From Diatrype stigma (taxonomy: Eukaryota > Ascomycota > Sordariomycetes > Xylariales > Diatrypaceae): 64,000 nucleotides of DNA. The stretch lies in assembly GCA_022225965.2 (NCBI GenBank), contig JAKJXP020000032.1, forward strand, positions 248,001-312,000, in the 5' to 3' direction. Numbering within the stretch: the stretch's first letter is position 1; every line of letters begins with the position of its first letter. The notes under the pieces are model-generated. The model had not been told where the DNA came from, did not search any database, and saw nothing but the letters and a program-made list of their open reading frames with translations. Below are positions 1-11,518 of the stretch, piece by piece. Both the position numbers and the translations under genes were made by a program.

Positions 1-755
1 AGTGAGTTCCCCTTGTTGGCTGCAGGATCAAATGACAAATACATCTATTTCTATGTGTGAAATTGGTAGGTCGAACGTGATGGGATAGGATTGGATTCTG
101 AGGTTGACTCTTTTGCAACCCGTAATTTCCATTCTTTTTTCTTCGTACCTATATAAAGCGCTGCAAGAGACCGTTTGCCAGAGCTAATATGTGATAGCAA
201 CTTACCTAAGCTACGAAGTTCCCAAGTTCCCGACGTTCTAAAGCTTTGCCACCTCTGACGTTAACGGTTGTTCACGCTAAGATGCCGAGTGACAGGGACA
301 TGTTCCGTTCCATTGTTATGCAGCCTGTTACCATAAGGGGGATATGGGAGTGATTTGCCAGCGTCTGATTGGCTCCTCCCGTGGTCTTCAGCTGGGCCCA
401 TTCGGCCTTGGCTGCGTGTAGGGTGCAGTATGCACCCCTATCCAACTGAGTCAGAAATCATGGTTATATAAGGTCTTTATCTCACCGTCAAGGAGGGCTG
501 TTCTCTGCGGCATATGAATAAGTTCCCAATCTAGAAATACCTTGGCTTACGTTCATTCGTTGATTGCGTATTACTAAGAGTCTCTTGGACTTCGGCTCTT
601 TCTATACTACATCGTAGGAAGTTCTCTATCCGAGATCTTTCATCTCCTAGCTGTCCGCTTCCCGTTGAACAAGAGTAGTACTACCAGCATGGTGAATTTA
701 CCGCCCCCCGATTATGCTGACGCCAGCGACATTTGTCTAATCCAGCCCACGCCGT
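1..755. other. Intergenic left edge, no gene seen
   Basis: No open frame here has recognisable protein content on either strand. The stretch lies downstream of the mpaB-like gene, whose stop codon is at 756-758, so its right part probably holds that gene's 3' untranslated region and terminator. I see no repeat or RNA gene. Confidence 0.5.
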
Positions 756-2529
756 TCAGAAAGCAAAAGGACATCCGCCCCTCCCAGATTTCATCAGCTC
801 CTCGGCATCAATGTCCATCTCCTCCTTCCCCATGTTCGCCCTATTCCTCGGACCGACGTCCTCAAATGAGTAGCCCTGGGGCATAAACTCGTCGGGATCA
901 TCGCCCGGCACCTTGCCGCCCGCCAACCAGATAACCCATGCCCCGGGTCCCCAGCGGTTCCAGAGCGTGGGCTTAATGTAGAACGGGAAGCTTCCGTACG
1001 ACATTCCCAGGGACATGCGTCCCGTGGCCGGATCCACCTCGTCCTTCAGGAACTTGACCTTGAAGAGGCGCGGGAGGCACAGGTACATCAGCACGAAGCG
1101 CCGGAGCGCGAGCGTCGTGTATACAATCATCGCTGCCACGATGCCGGGCTCGGGGAGCCTGCCAGTTTTGAACCAATCCATTCATCAGCAACAGCGACAC
1201 AAAACGAAAAGAGCGGGATTCGCTTTTTCATAATATCATAAAGGGGCCGGATTTTATGTGCTTGTCAGCCATATATGTACTCACATGAAAGCCTCCCTCG
1301 TCCGATCATCAATCAAGACACAAACGCACTCCGCCGCGAACGGCTTCGCGAACCCGGGGACCCAGTACGTCAGCATGGGGATCAGGGTCCTCGCAGGCTT
1401 CGCGGCGACAGCGCTCGGCCGCATGTGGCGGACCTCGTAGTCCTTGGCCCAGGCGGCGATGTCGTCGAAGAAGTCGAGGCCGTCGCGCCACTCGCCGGCG
1501 CGCGACAGGTAGCCCTCGTACCGGATGCCCATGGCGTCGCCGATGCTCTTCCAGAAGACGCCGTAGGCGCAGCGCTCCATGGCGTTGAGGCGCCGCCACT
1601 CGTACAGGCGCGCGAACCGCGGCGGCTCCGTCACGAACACCGACAGCGTGTACAGCATGTCGCCGTTGCTGATCTGCCCCGCCTGCTGGTACTTGCGGTG
1701 CAGCCAGTTCATGCGCGCGATGGCGCGGACGGCGCGCGGCGATGTCGGCGGGTAGGCGAGGAACTCGCCGATTAGGAGGGCCGTGTCCTCGAATCTGGTT
1801 TGTGGTTTTTTTGTGTCAATCAACCCGGAATCCAGATCGTCTGTCTCTCGCCTACTGCCTGGGGAAGGGGATGGGGCAAAGCTCGTGGCGTAGGCGAGTC
1901 GATCATCGAGTACTCACCTCTTCCGACTTTGTATAGGGTCTGTCAAGTTCCGGGTGGCGAGGAGCAGCTTACTGATGCTCTCTATGGCATATGTCTGGGG
2001 TGTTGGCGACGTGGTATGATTAGCTTGACGAACGACGAACGATTTACACTCCCTCCGAAGGGGACACGACGAGACAGAATTTCCTGTGAGATGATCTCCA
2101 TGCCCGGTCCCTCTCCACATGAACGACTGAAGCCCCCTATATACCCCCGAAAAGAAAAGTCAGAGGCGCCAAACACACCTTGAACAGCGCAAACTCCAGG
2201 CTGACGACATGGAACTGCGGGATCTCATAGCTAGCGATGTACTGTATGATGCGCTGGGCCTCGTCGTTGGTCATGCGGGCGAGGGCGGCGCGATTCTCCT
2301 CGCGATCGGCGTCTGGCGGATATCCGAAAGCGCGCAGCATGGCCTGCTCGCGGCGGTGCCGCAGCGCGCGACATAGGCTGATGTAGACTATCACTGCTGG
2401 GAGGAGGAGCGGCTTCCATAATGTCCAGGCCCAGATCTGCTCTCCCGACCCGCTGCTGTCGAAGACGGAGAGGAGCGCCGAAGGCCATGGTGTTTGAATC
2501 ATCACCTGCGTGGTGTTGGTGCTGTCCAT
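756..2529 (-). CDS. mpaB-like ER-bound oxygenase (DUF2236-type), 446 aa, 4 exons
   Basis: Exons are 2529..2179, 1994..1918, 1794..1285 and 1158..756; phases match and the total is 1341 nt. The protein has an N-terminal hydrophobic segment near residues 35-55, then the conserved core of the family: EFALFK running across the first junction, FEDTALLIGEF, ARMNWLHRKYQ, DMLYTLSVF, and ERCAYGVFWKSIGDAMGI. These blocks are typical of the fungal proteins related to MpaB, an ER-bound oxygenase of mycophenolic acid biosynthesis that cleaves a prenyl side chain. Most fungal relatives have no known substrate, and no secondary-metabolism core gene lies next to this one, so only the family is assigned. The start is the first in-frame ATG; the frame is open upstream to a stop near 2625 without another ATG. 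The donors at exons 2 and 3 are GTGAGT. Confidence 0.85.
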
Positions 2530-3924
2530 GATGGCGATGGTGACGGTAACGGTGACGGTGACGGTGACGACAGCGCTTAGCTGGTTGGCGTTCCTCGCGA
2601 TCTCGTAATAGAACCCGTGAGTTGCTGACTATGTCTAGGTGAAGCGCAGTAGACTGCTGATCCCTTGGAACTTCAGTCTTCGGGAAACCTTGGAGATCCC
2701 TTTGCTCCAGAGAGCCCTGCAGTGATCTGCTTTATAGTTATAAGTAGACATGTATAAAGCCTGTCTGGTTGCATGAGAGTAAATACGTAAACATAAAGGG
2801 CACCCGCCTTTCCTTGCGGCACAGACGGCAATCCCATGTATGTACGTGCTGACAGCAGTGACAGGAACCTGGATAGGCATATAAAGATTCTGTAGCCATG
2901 GATACTGATATAAATTGCACCCATGTATTGGCCCGACCGTCTGGGATGTCTCACGTTGCTTTAGTTCGGCGTACCTACCTGCTTCAACTACTCCAGACAA
3001 ATACATCCTGGCTACTAAGTCAAGTTACACTTGCGAAACAAAGAACACATGACGAAGATACTTGGGTAGCACAAGGAAGGAGACTGGTTCTTTGATCTAT
3101 CCGTCCTATCCGATACCTCCAATAGGTCGCCATGAGTATGGGCAATAGGTTGGTAATATGTAGGTATCTAACCAATCAGTCCCTACAGTCTACATAATAG
3201 GTGCTCTAGACCGTCGGAGTCCCGGGACCCTTTGTGTCAAGCATGGAATCAGGTTTTTCTGACTCGAGCTATAGCTATAAAATCATAGGGGTGGTGGGGC
3301 TCCCCCCTTGACGGTTGACCTCATCGAATCCTTATTTCGACCGGCCGAAACCCTTTTAGTCATCTTTCATCGTCGATGCCTTACCTATTGTCTGGAAAAT
3401 CACGTACCAAGCACCGCTATCACCGTTACATCAAGTACTGCGCCCGATATCCAATAGAGCATGTTTTTGCTGGACGTCCGAAACCGAGTAGATATGGCGG
3501 GAGATATAATGATGCTTATTGGCGCCAACTGGTGGGCTGGCCAGTTTTCAATCAGACGATGCTAATAGGTAGCAGTTCCCAAAATTAGCATACCTGGATG
3601 CGCTTTCGGCTACTATGTTGCTGTTCCGCAGCCGAAAGGCATTCTAGTTTGGCTCTTGACTGGGCGGTGTAAATTAGGGGGAGGCGGAGTCTCACGGTTT
3701 CACGCAAGTAGGAATGGAATGACTAAATTTAAAGCAGTCATGCGGCACGCACAAGCTTCGAGATGCTGCTTGCACAGACATAACACCGTTCGGTATTCTT
3801 ACATAACTATTCGATCTCTACAACGATCAACAATTGGCACCTAAGTCTATATATACCTATAATAACATACGAATAGACGACCGCTCGTAACTTCAACCAG
3901 GTACCTGGACTCGGTGACTTACGT
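2530..3924. other. Intergenic, upstream region of the mpaB-like gene
   Basis: About 1.4 kb without a credible gene. It contains the 5' leader of the mpaB-like gene with a GTCACC hexamer run at 2539-2571, and on its right side the 3' flank of the PIG-S gene. Several 60-120-codon frames occur but have no domain-like content. Confidence 0.5.
2539..2571. repeat. Imperfect hexamer repeat (GGTGAC/GTCACC)n
   Basis: Imperfect tandem hexamers lie immediately upstream of the ATG of the mpaB-like gene. Read on the minus strand they are in frame with the gene and would encode Val-Thr dipeptides, but no ATG lies upstream in that frame, so they are most likely part of the 5' leader. Confidence 0.7.
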
Positions 3925-5682
3925 CTAATTTGCCTTCTTCTCCTTGTCCTGCTGTGCCTTTTGCTGTGCCTCAGCCCTCCTCTTCTTCCACGCCTTCAGC
4001 TCGTTTAGTAAGCCCATGATGAGCGGGACGCCCACGGGGCCCAGGAGGGGCAGGTAGACGGCGACCTTGTGCTCGTCGGGGAAGTACAGCTGGCCGACCA
4101 TGCTCTTCTCGAAGAAAGCGCGCTCGGCCTCGGCCTCGGCGATCTGGGCGTGCGCCAGACCCTCGGTCTCAGTCTCGGTGTTCCCGCTACCTTCCAGGCT
4201 GCTGGAGCCGGAACTAGTGGCGCCACACGCGAGCTGTAGGTGGCGCAGGCACTTGGCCACGCCGTCGGCGACCTGCGATGGGATCGAAATACTGGGCAGG
4301 GCGGACGAAAGGCGGGCCAGGGACCCAAGCGACGACGACGCCCGGAGCACCAGGTCCGCCGTCCGGATCCGCGTTAGCGCCGAGAGCCGCATTGGCAGGG
4401 ATCCGGACTGCGGCGTGCCCAGCAGCGAAAGCAGGTGTGAGGTGAAAGTCATCACCGGCTGCTTCAGCGCCTCGGTTCCGACGTGGTTTGCTGTAGTGGG
4501 AGGCGCGAGTAGGTACACCGAGCCCCACTGCGGGATCAACCAGGACTGAGAGGTCTCAGCGTCGGAGTCCAAGCCGATCGTCTGGTTGCCGATGTACACG
4601 ATGAAGTTGATGGTCGGCGCGCCCCCGATCGACGGCGACAATGGCCACTCGGCCGCATTGATGAAGGAAGAGAGGTCGGCTTTAGAGAGCACCTGTGATT
4701 GCACTCCGGGGCTGGCGTAGAACTGGACCTGGGTATCGATGGTGAAGTTGTGGATAGGATTGAGCATATCTAGTATCGGGCGCATGTATTCGTCGATAGC
4801 CGACTCAATATCCCAGCCTTGAGGCGTGGGGCCGTCGGTGAAAAGCGAGAAGGTTAAGTGGTAGGTTCTCGAGTATTTCAACGATCTCGTCATGCGCTTC
4901 GACAGCGACTCGGTCACCTGCTGCGAGATGCCCTGGGGCCTCCACTCGGCGGGGATGGAAGATGTCGAGAGCAAGTACGATACTATAGCTTGCTCCTCGG
5001 CAAACGTGAAGCGTAGCTCGGTAGCGATGTAGTCAGCTAAGCTCGAGGGAGACGAGTTCGGGGGGTAGGTGATCTCGAGGGTCGGGGCGTGCGGGTGCAA
5101 TGAAGATGCAGTAGAGTCGCCGGGGCTGACGTGAACGGTGAGGGCGGAATTCGAGTTGTTCGGCTCGGTGATCGCCTGGGCCATGCCATCATCCGAGGCT
5201 GGCTCGGGTAGTCGAAGTTGCAGATGGTGAAGCGGGAAGTCGTTTAGCTCATCCAGAGCCTTTTGAGTTAGTCGCAATAGATCCTGAGCTTCCTGTCCTT
5301 GTATGTGAGGTGCATCTAGGGTGATTTGCAGAGGGAACACGAGCTGGCATGCCTTCCCATCAGCCCAGCTCATCATCTCGTCCAAGGGCAGGTTCGCCCG
5401 GTATATGCTTGTTGTTTGCCACCATATTGGCAAGCCGAGAAATATGACGATAGCCCAGAAAGACAGGACAATCCATGATCGTCTGCGGATATCGGCCGGC
5501 TTCTCAGGAGGAGGGTGGTTTCGCCTGATGACGCTGGTGGATTCGAGTATAGTCGCCGTGCTAGTGTTTGTGGTCAAGCTGTCCTCTCCCCTTCGCGTGC
5601 TCGTGCTCGTGCTCGTGCCTGTGCTCGTGCCTGTGCTCGTGCCTCTCGTGCTGTCGCCAGTCTCGGGATGGTTGGTGGACAT
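3925..5682 (-). CDS. GPI17: GPI transamidase subunit PIG-S / Gpi17, 585 aa, single exon
   Basis: Subunit of the ER-lumenal GPI transamidase complex, which moves proteins with a C-terminal signal onto the GPI lipid. Seen in the sequence: a Ser/Thr-rich cytosolic N-terminus with a TSTGTS repeat, a membrane segment at about residues 70-88 (SWIVLSFWAIVIFLGLP), the family block IWWQTTSIYRANLPL directly after it, a long lumenal domain, and a second hydrophobic segment near residue 550 followed by a Lys/Gln-rich tail. Length and topology fit the family (about 530-600 residues). The ATG is the first in the frame and no intron is needed. The family is conserved across eukaryotes, so this is a core gene. 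The codon repeat at the N-terminus is likely length-polymorphic. Confidence 0.92.
   Translation of the reverse strand: MSTNHPETGDSTRGTSTGTSTGTSTSTSTRRGEDSLTTNTSTATILESTSVIRRNHPPPEKPADIRRRSWIVLSFWAIVIFLGLPIWWQTTSIYRANLPLDEMMSWADGKACQLVFPLQITLDAPHIQGQEAQDLLRLTQKALDELNDFPLHHLQLRLPEPASDDGMAQAITEPNNSNSALTVHVSPGDSTASSLHPHAPTLEITYPPNSSPSSLADYIATELRFTFAEEQAIVSYLLSTSSIPAEWRPQGISQQVTESLSKRMTRSLKYSRTYHLTFSLFTDGPTPQGWDIESAIDEYMRPILDMLNPIHNFTIDTQVQFYASPGVQSQVLSKADLSSFINAAEWPLSPSIGGAPTINFIVYIGNQTIGLDSDAETSQSWLIPQWGSVYLLAPPTTANHVGTEALKQPVMTFTSHLLSLLGTPQSGSLPMRLSALTRIRTADLVLRASSSLGSLARLSSALPSISIPSQVADGVAKCLRHLQLACGATSSGSSSLEGSGNTETETEGLAHAQIAEAEAERAFFEKSMVGQLYFPDEHKVAVYLPLLGPVGVPLIMGLLNELKAWKKRRAEAQQKAQQDKEKKAN
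5593..5651. repeat. Hexamer/dodecamer repeat coding Ser-Thr-Gly
   Basis: Tandem repeat built from GTGCTC and GTGCCT units, within the N-terminal coding region of the PIG-S gene. It encodes the TSTGTSTGTSTSTST stretch ahead of the first membrane segment, so unit gain or loss would keep the frame. Confidence 0.8.
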
Positions 5683-8550
5683 GGCTATCTGAGGCTACCT
5701 CTGGGTGTGGCAGCTCGGCTCGGCAACATTGTCTGCGATATCACAATTGCCGTCGCTTGTGGCGTAGTACCATACACTCGTTGGAAGTGTCGTGGACTCG
5801 CTCGTGGGTATGTTGTCGGCTGTCCAGTGCAGCAGTACTTGGTATTGGTAGCTGGTGGGTGTGGATTCGCGAGATGACAGCGTGCAAGAAGATATGCAGG
5901 ATACCGCGTAGTATTGGCTGCTAGTTGCATATATATTTCGTATAGATTTCTATAACGCAGATAGGTATTATGCCGATGCACGAGGGCTGACGGGCAGACA
6001 GGGGATCCTTTTTGTACATACAACGTAGCCTGGAACTATCTCCAGCTAGCACCTGCAGCGCCCTACCTTCCCAGCCTATCAACTATTTATTTATTTACCA
6101 AGTATGCAAACCGGTGATATCCTCACGCGGTGATAGAAGCTTCAAGGTTCTGAGCTCATAACTAGGTACTAGCAGAACCAGGTAGCTTCGAATTGGGAGG
6201 CGCGCGGCCAGCCCAGGCGACCGTCACGTGTCTTTTCTATCAGCTCCTTCGCAGCTCGCCACACTCGCTTCGCCTTGCAACTCTTGAGGAACCATACGCC
6301 CGAAAACGGAAGCATCAGCCTACTGCTACACAGGATACAGGCTACATGCTGGCAAGGCTGTCTGTTGCTTCTATACCTGTGCGTGTGTGGCTGCCTTTCG
6401 GGAAATACTTGTGGTGATGAGAGATCAGTGGATGGGAGATGTCTCAAGAATCACTTAAGGATAACAAACATGGATGATCCCTCGGAAGTTTGTGACATCG
6501 TTCGTTACCTTCTACCAACCAGAAATCTACAGATTGCGATCCTTACTTACCAGACCTACACACACTCATCCATGATGCATCCATGATACATACGACCTAC
6601 ATAGTACCTGCATGCCTCGCTACATACCTCAGCATACAATCAACCTTGGAAGCAAATGGTCACAGACTCCTTGTTTTGAGAAGCGACCCATCATCACCAC
6701 TCACCGCCTCTCCTCTGCCTCTGGCTCTGCTTGTTCTATCGAATTACTTAATGTAGGTAGGTGTGTAGATGATCAGGTTAACCTCTGACTTACACCGGGT
6801 TTCCCGGGCACCAGCCACCTTCCAGCCAGTCAACTCGTGATGCTGGACGACACTTCATCTATATAAGCGTTGGCTATCGCCTATTGGCGTTGCACATGTG
6901 CTGGCCACGCAGCGCCCGTTCGTGTCCCGTCGCACTCGACAACTCTCCTGACCGCACACCGGATCTTAAACTGAGCTGCTCACACTTCGGCTTGGCTAAC
7001 TAACTACAGTCCCCGTGGCTCGTATTTGCACATCCGGCTGAGTGTAGAGCCTCAAATGAACCACAGTACGTGCGGGTAAGGTGAATTCGACGTGTCGAAG
7101 TCGGTAGTTACCGCAAGCCATGCGTGGTGAAGCAGATTCTCTTTCTCTACTCCATCGTATCCTATCATCCCCCGATGCCAGCAGCTTGGGTTTACCGCAT
7201 GCGCCTATCCTATAATCCTAGCGCTCGAAACCAATCAAATATCATCCCATACGTCGTAGCGAGCCAACACGGCCATCTCATACTTCGTACATACTTGCCT
7301 ATCTCGCGTTTTCCAGTCTTACAATTGCCAATTCTTCCAGGGTACAGAGGTATGTATGTAGTATGTAGTATGTAGAACTACTAGTACCTGCAATAAACGA
7401 ACCCAACTAGGTATTACCTCCCAGATGTAGTAGAGTCGTAACTAGACCCCGATGCAGATAGCTACTCATAGCTGGATGCAGATACAGCGCACAACATCGA
7501 CATGCGGCTTCACTTGCTATATTCGGCCTTCCCTGGTTTCTCCGTTCCCCTGGGCCCCGGCCCCTGGTTCGTTAAAGGTTTCTTGGTCGTTTTCTTGGAG
7601 GGGTCGGACCGCAAAAGCCCGACCAGTAAGATCTCTCATCCGAACTGCCCGAGCGACTGCGGGCCAATCACGTTGCGGGCTTCTTGCCAAGAATAGCCAA
7701 GTCGAGATCCTTCCAAGGTTCTTCATCGCGTTCTACACCTGCACTTTTCCACATCTGCACTTGCAGGCGCACTTGTAGGCGCACTTGTATCATTGCTACG
7801 TACTATGTCGTATTAGTTAAGCTTTTCTATACCCAATATAAGCTAGCATGAATCCTGGACTCCGCACCGCCGAGCTGGACCGGGCTTGTAGGTCGGTTTC
7901 GTCGTCCATTAACCAGTTGATCCGTCGTCGTCGTGCGATTTGCATTCCTCTTCTTGTCTCTCGTCCATGCACGAATTGGTTCCCTTCTACATATTCTGTC
8001 TGTCTTCTGTCTTGTCCAGGTCCGGAAAGCATCTGCTATTGCTATCGCTGCTAATGACTGAGATGCGTCTAGCTAACTAGGTAGTGCTTGAAACAACAAG
8101 CAGATCCGAAGTAGCTGGACAGACATAGCTTGGACACCGACACTGACACCGACTCACTGGCTGGTGACTATAGTTGACTAAGTACCTAGACTAGGTAATA
8201 AGTAGGTATGCGTGCACCGCGAGACCTACATTGGGTACCTAGGTAATAGTCTTATGTTTACTCAGGTGCAGTAGGTAGGTATTCATATATCTATCTCTGC
8301 TCGGATATTCATAGTTGCAGCTGTCTTAATGCGACATCTTCGATACTTATTCCAATTCGTGTTGTTCCTATCCCCAATATAAATATCCCACATTATTCAC
8401 ACCCGAGGCATCTATTGCGGCGAAGCATCTAATCACTAGTATCCATAATATTCCGCTCTATGGTCTCCCTAAATATCAGCCCATCAGTCCACCATCCAGC
8501 CATCCATCTCCATAGCGTCTTTCCCCCCAACCTAACATCTCCATCACAGT
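5683..8550. other. Long intergenic region, no gene seen
   Basis: About 2.9 kb between the divergently read PIG-S and acyl-CoA synthetase genes. It contains scattered TACCTA/TAGGTA words and a short GTATGTA-type repeat near 7350-7375. The last 150 bases (about 8400-8550) are pyrimidine-rich, as expected for a fungal 5' leader ahead of the start at 8551. None of the open frames has recognisable protein content. Confidence 0.5.
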
Positions 8551-10686
8551 ATGCCCAGTAAGTCGCCCAAGGCCTGTATCGCGATGCTTTACATCTTAGC
8601 TCTTGTGTTCGAAGCAGACTGAACTACTACAGAACTATCTCATCATGGTCCTTCATCGCTAACCTTCTTTGCTTGGCTACTGGGATAGTCCCGCTGGCTG
8701 TCTCGATCCCTGCCGCGGCAGCCGCGTTATCATACCTCGATGCCAAATCTGGCTTCTGGTATGACCGGAAGCTGCTACGGGGAGGTATCAGAGCGCTCTG
8801 GCAAAGCAACTATCGCCAATGGAAGGACAGGTGTAACTTATTCTACCGGCTAGAACAGCGAGCCCAGGAAAAATCCTCCGCCAACCGGCCATTCCTCCTT
8901 CACAATGACCGGACATGGACCTATGCGCAGGCCTACGATATGGCGCTACGATATGGCACCTACTTCAAGGACACTTTGGGGGTGAAGCCAAAGGACGTCG
9001 TGGCTATAAACCTACAGAACTCGGATCACTTCGTCCTGGTCGTCTTTGGTCTGTGGTCCATCGGCGCAAAGCCCGCCTTCATCAACTACAACTTGACGAG
9101 CGATCCCTTGGTCCACTGTGTGAACGTGGCCAAAGCGACGCTCATGCTCGTGGACCCCGAAGTGGCGAAAAACGTAGACGACGACGTCCGTGCGAAGATC
9201 GGGGGCCTTCGTATCGAGCTCCTCACCCCCGAACTGATACGAGAGGTGGAAACGACAGCGCCGACCCGAGCACCGGACACCTATCGTATTGGCGAGATCG
9301 GCCGGGACATGGCAATTTTGATCTACACGTCCGGAACCACGGGCCTGCCCAAAGCTGCTGTGATCGGATGGGGCAAGCTGACATTAGCTGGGAACTTCTG
9401 CGCAGGCTGGCTCGACACGAAGCCCACCGACATTTTCTACACGGTAAGTTCGGCGATTCCGTCAGCAACACGGCGCACAAGACGCATCATATGCTAATAC
9501 GACCACGACTTTTCGTTCGTTGTGACAGTGCATGCCTCTCTACCACAGCTCAGCCACAAGCATGGGACTCAGCCAATGCCTCGAAGCAGGCTGCACGCTC
9601 GCGATCGGCAAGAAGTTCTCGACGAAGACGTTCTGGAATGAGGCGCGCGCCCACCGCGCCACGATCGTGCAGTACGTCGGCGAGACGTGCCGGTACCTGC
9701 TGGCGGCGCCGCCGCAGCTCGACCCGGCCACAGGCGCGAACCTGGACCAGCAGCACTGCATCCGGATGGCGTTCGGCAACGGCCTGCGGCCCGACGTGTG
9801 GGAGAAGTTCCGCGAGCGCTTCGGCATCCGCGACATCGCCGAGTTCTACGGGGCCACCGAGGGGCCCCTCGCCACCTGGAACCTGACCAGCAACTCGTTC
9901 TCCAGCGGCGCCATCGGCCGCAACGGCTGGGTCTACGGGCTCGCGATGCGCCATAAGATGTCCATCGTGTGCGTGGACGAGGACTCGGAACCGGGGAAGG
10001 GGGGCTCCGACGGGCTCCTCCGCGACCCGAAGACGGGGCTCTGCCAAGCCGTGCGCCCCGGCGCCGTCGGCGAGCTGCTGTTCGCGCTGCCGGGGACGGA
10101 CGTCGAGCGCGAGTTCCAGGGGTACTACGGGGATGCCGCCGCGACCAAGGCCAAGGTGGCGCGCGACGTGTTCCGGCGCGGCGACGCGTACTTCCGGTCG
10201 GGCGACCTCGTCAGCTGGGACAGCGAGGGCCGCGTGTACTTCCACGACCGCATCGGCGACACGTTCCGGTGGAAGAGCGAGAACGTCGCCACGACCGAGG
10301 TGGCGCAGGCGCTGGGGTCGCACGACCGCGTCGCCGAGGCCAACGTGTACGGCGTGCTGCTGCCGCACCACGACGGGCGCGCCGGCGCGGCTGCTGTAGT
10401 GCTGCGAGGGGGCGAGGGGCCGGACGAGAAGACGCTGCGCTCGCTGGCAGAACACGTGCGCGCCAAGCTGCCCAAGTACGCGGTCCCGCTGTTCGTGCGC
10501 GTTAGCGACGATCTGGGACACGCCGTCACCGGTACGAATAAGCAGCAGAAGCACCACCTGCGCGTCGAGGGCGTCGACCCGGATAAAGTCGGCAGTGACA
10601 GGCTGTTCTGGCTGAGGGAGGGGACGTACGTCCCCTTCGGGCCGAAGGAGTGGCAGAAGCTCAATGCTGGGGAGGTGAAGCTATGA
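8551..10686 (+). CDS. FAT1: Fat1-type very-long-chain acyl-CoA synthetase / fatty acid transporter, 639 aa, 3 exons
   Basis: Activates long and very-long-chain fatty acids to CoA esters and couples this to fatty acid import; the yeast Fat1 protein is found at ER, lipid droplet, plasma membrane and peroxisome. Exons are 8551..8557, 8689..9443 and 9529..10686. The AMP-binding motif YTSGTTGLPKAA lies near residue 215. Family blocks MPLYHSSA, GNGLRP, FYGATEGP and GDTFRWKSENV follow, and the protein ends in VKL, like yeast Fat1 (IKL). The long frame has no usable internal ATG before residue 100. The model uses ATGCCCA as a 7-nt first exon with a GTAAGT donor, a GCTAAC branch site at 8658-8663 and an acceptor at 8687-8688, giving an N-terminus MPIPLAVSIPAAAA. 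The second intron (9444..9528) has a GTAAGT donor and a CTAAT branch site. Family very sure; the first exon is inference. Confidence 0.88.
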
Positions 10687-11518
10687 GTTGCGTTGCGTTG
10701 AAGTATCAAACACAGAGAACGGGAAACTTGGCTTTTGAATTGAAGGAAGAGAAGAGGTTGGTTGGAAAATTAGAATTAATAACGAACGAACGAACGAATA
10801 GACTAGACTACCCCCTTAACCACATGTTCCGTTACATGTACCTACTAGACTACTATCCAGATAGGGCGGAGAGAGGAGAGCGCCATCTTGAGGCGGTGGT
10901 TGGGCGGTGGCTTTGGTTTGACGTTGCTTTCTTGTTTGCTTATAAGCAGCATTTGGTCCAGCTAGGAGTTTTAGGCATTAGATGTATCATCATACCGGAC
11001 CTGTGTGGGCTCAGTTCGAGATCGAACTATCCACGTATATACGACGGGTCCATTGCATATATAATGTTCAAGGAAGGGTTGTATTAAATCCCTTCTCGCT
11101 GCACCGTTGCTGTCTCATATTTGTTACACATGCTATAATGACAAGGTACTTAAGACACACCGAGGTACGTATTATGATTACCTATTAGTCGTATAGGTAG
11201 TACCTATAAGCTATAGCTAAGCCCACCTAGAATATTTCCAGAACTTCCAGAACGTTACACAGGTGACAGGGAGCCCCGCCCCCACCATTGGCAGGCGAGT
11301 CTTGCATAGCCCAAAAATTTCAGTTGCTTGTACCCCTCCATCCTTCATCCTCCATCTAACCAATCCGATTTCATTTATTCGTCACCCCCTTTATACTTTT
11401 ACTCCTACTCCTGTTCTTTTCCCCCTTCGCAAGTGCAAATCCTCGCCGCTCTTCTCTCTATTCCCGCTGTCCTTCTGTTTAACCCTCTGTCGGTGCCGTC
11501 CCCGAACAACGCCTAGCG
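10687..11518. other. Intergenic between FAT1 and DPH2
   Basis: About 0.8 kb. The left part is the 3' flank of FAT1. The right part (about 11330-11515) is strongly pyrimidine-rich and is probably the DPH2 promoter or leader. No gene seen. Confidence 0.5.

Noticed and set aside
7452..7778. Plus-strand 108-codon frame in the PIG-S/FAT1 spacer
   Set aside because: No motif and no leader; Arg/Ser-rich chance frame.
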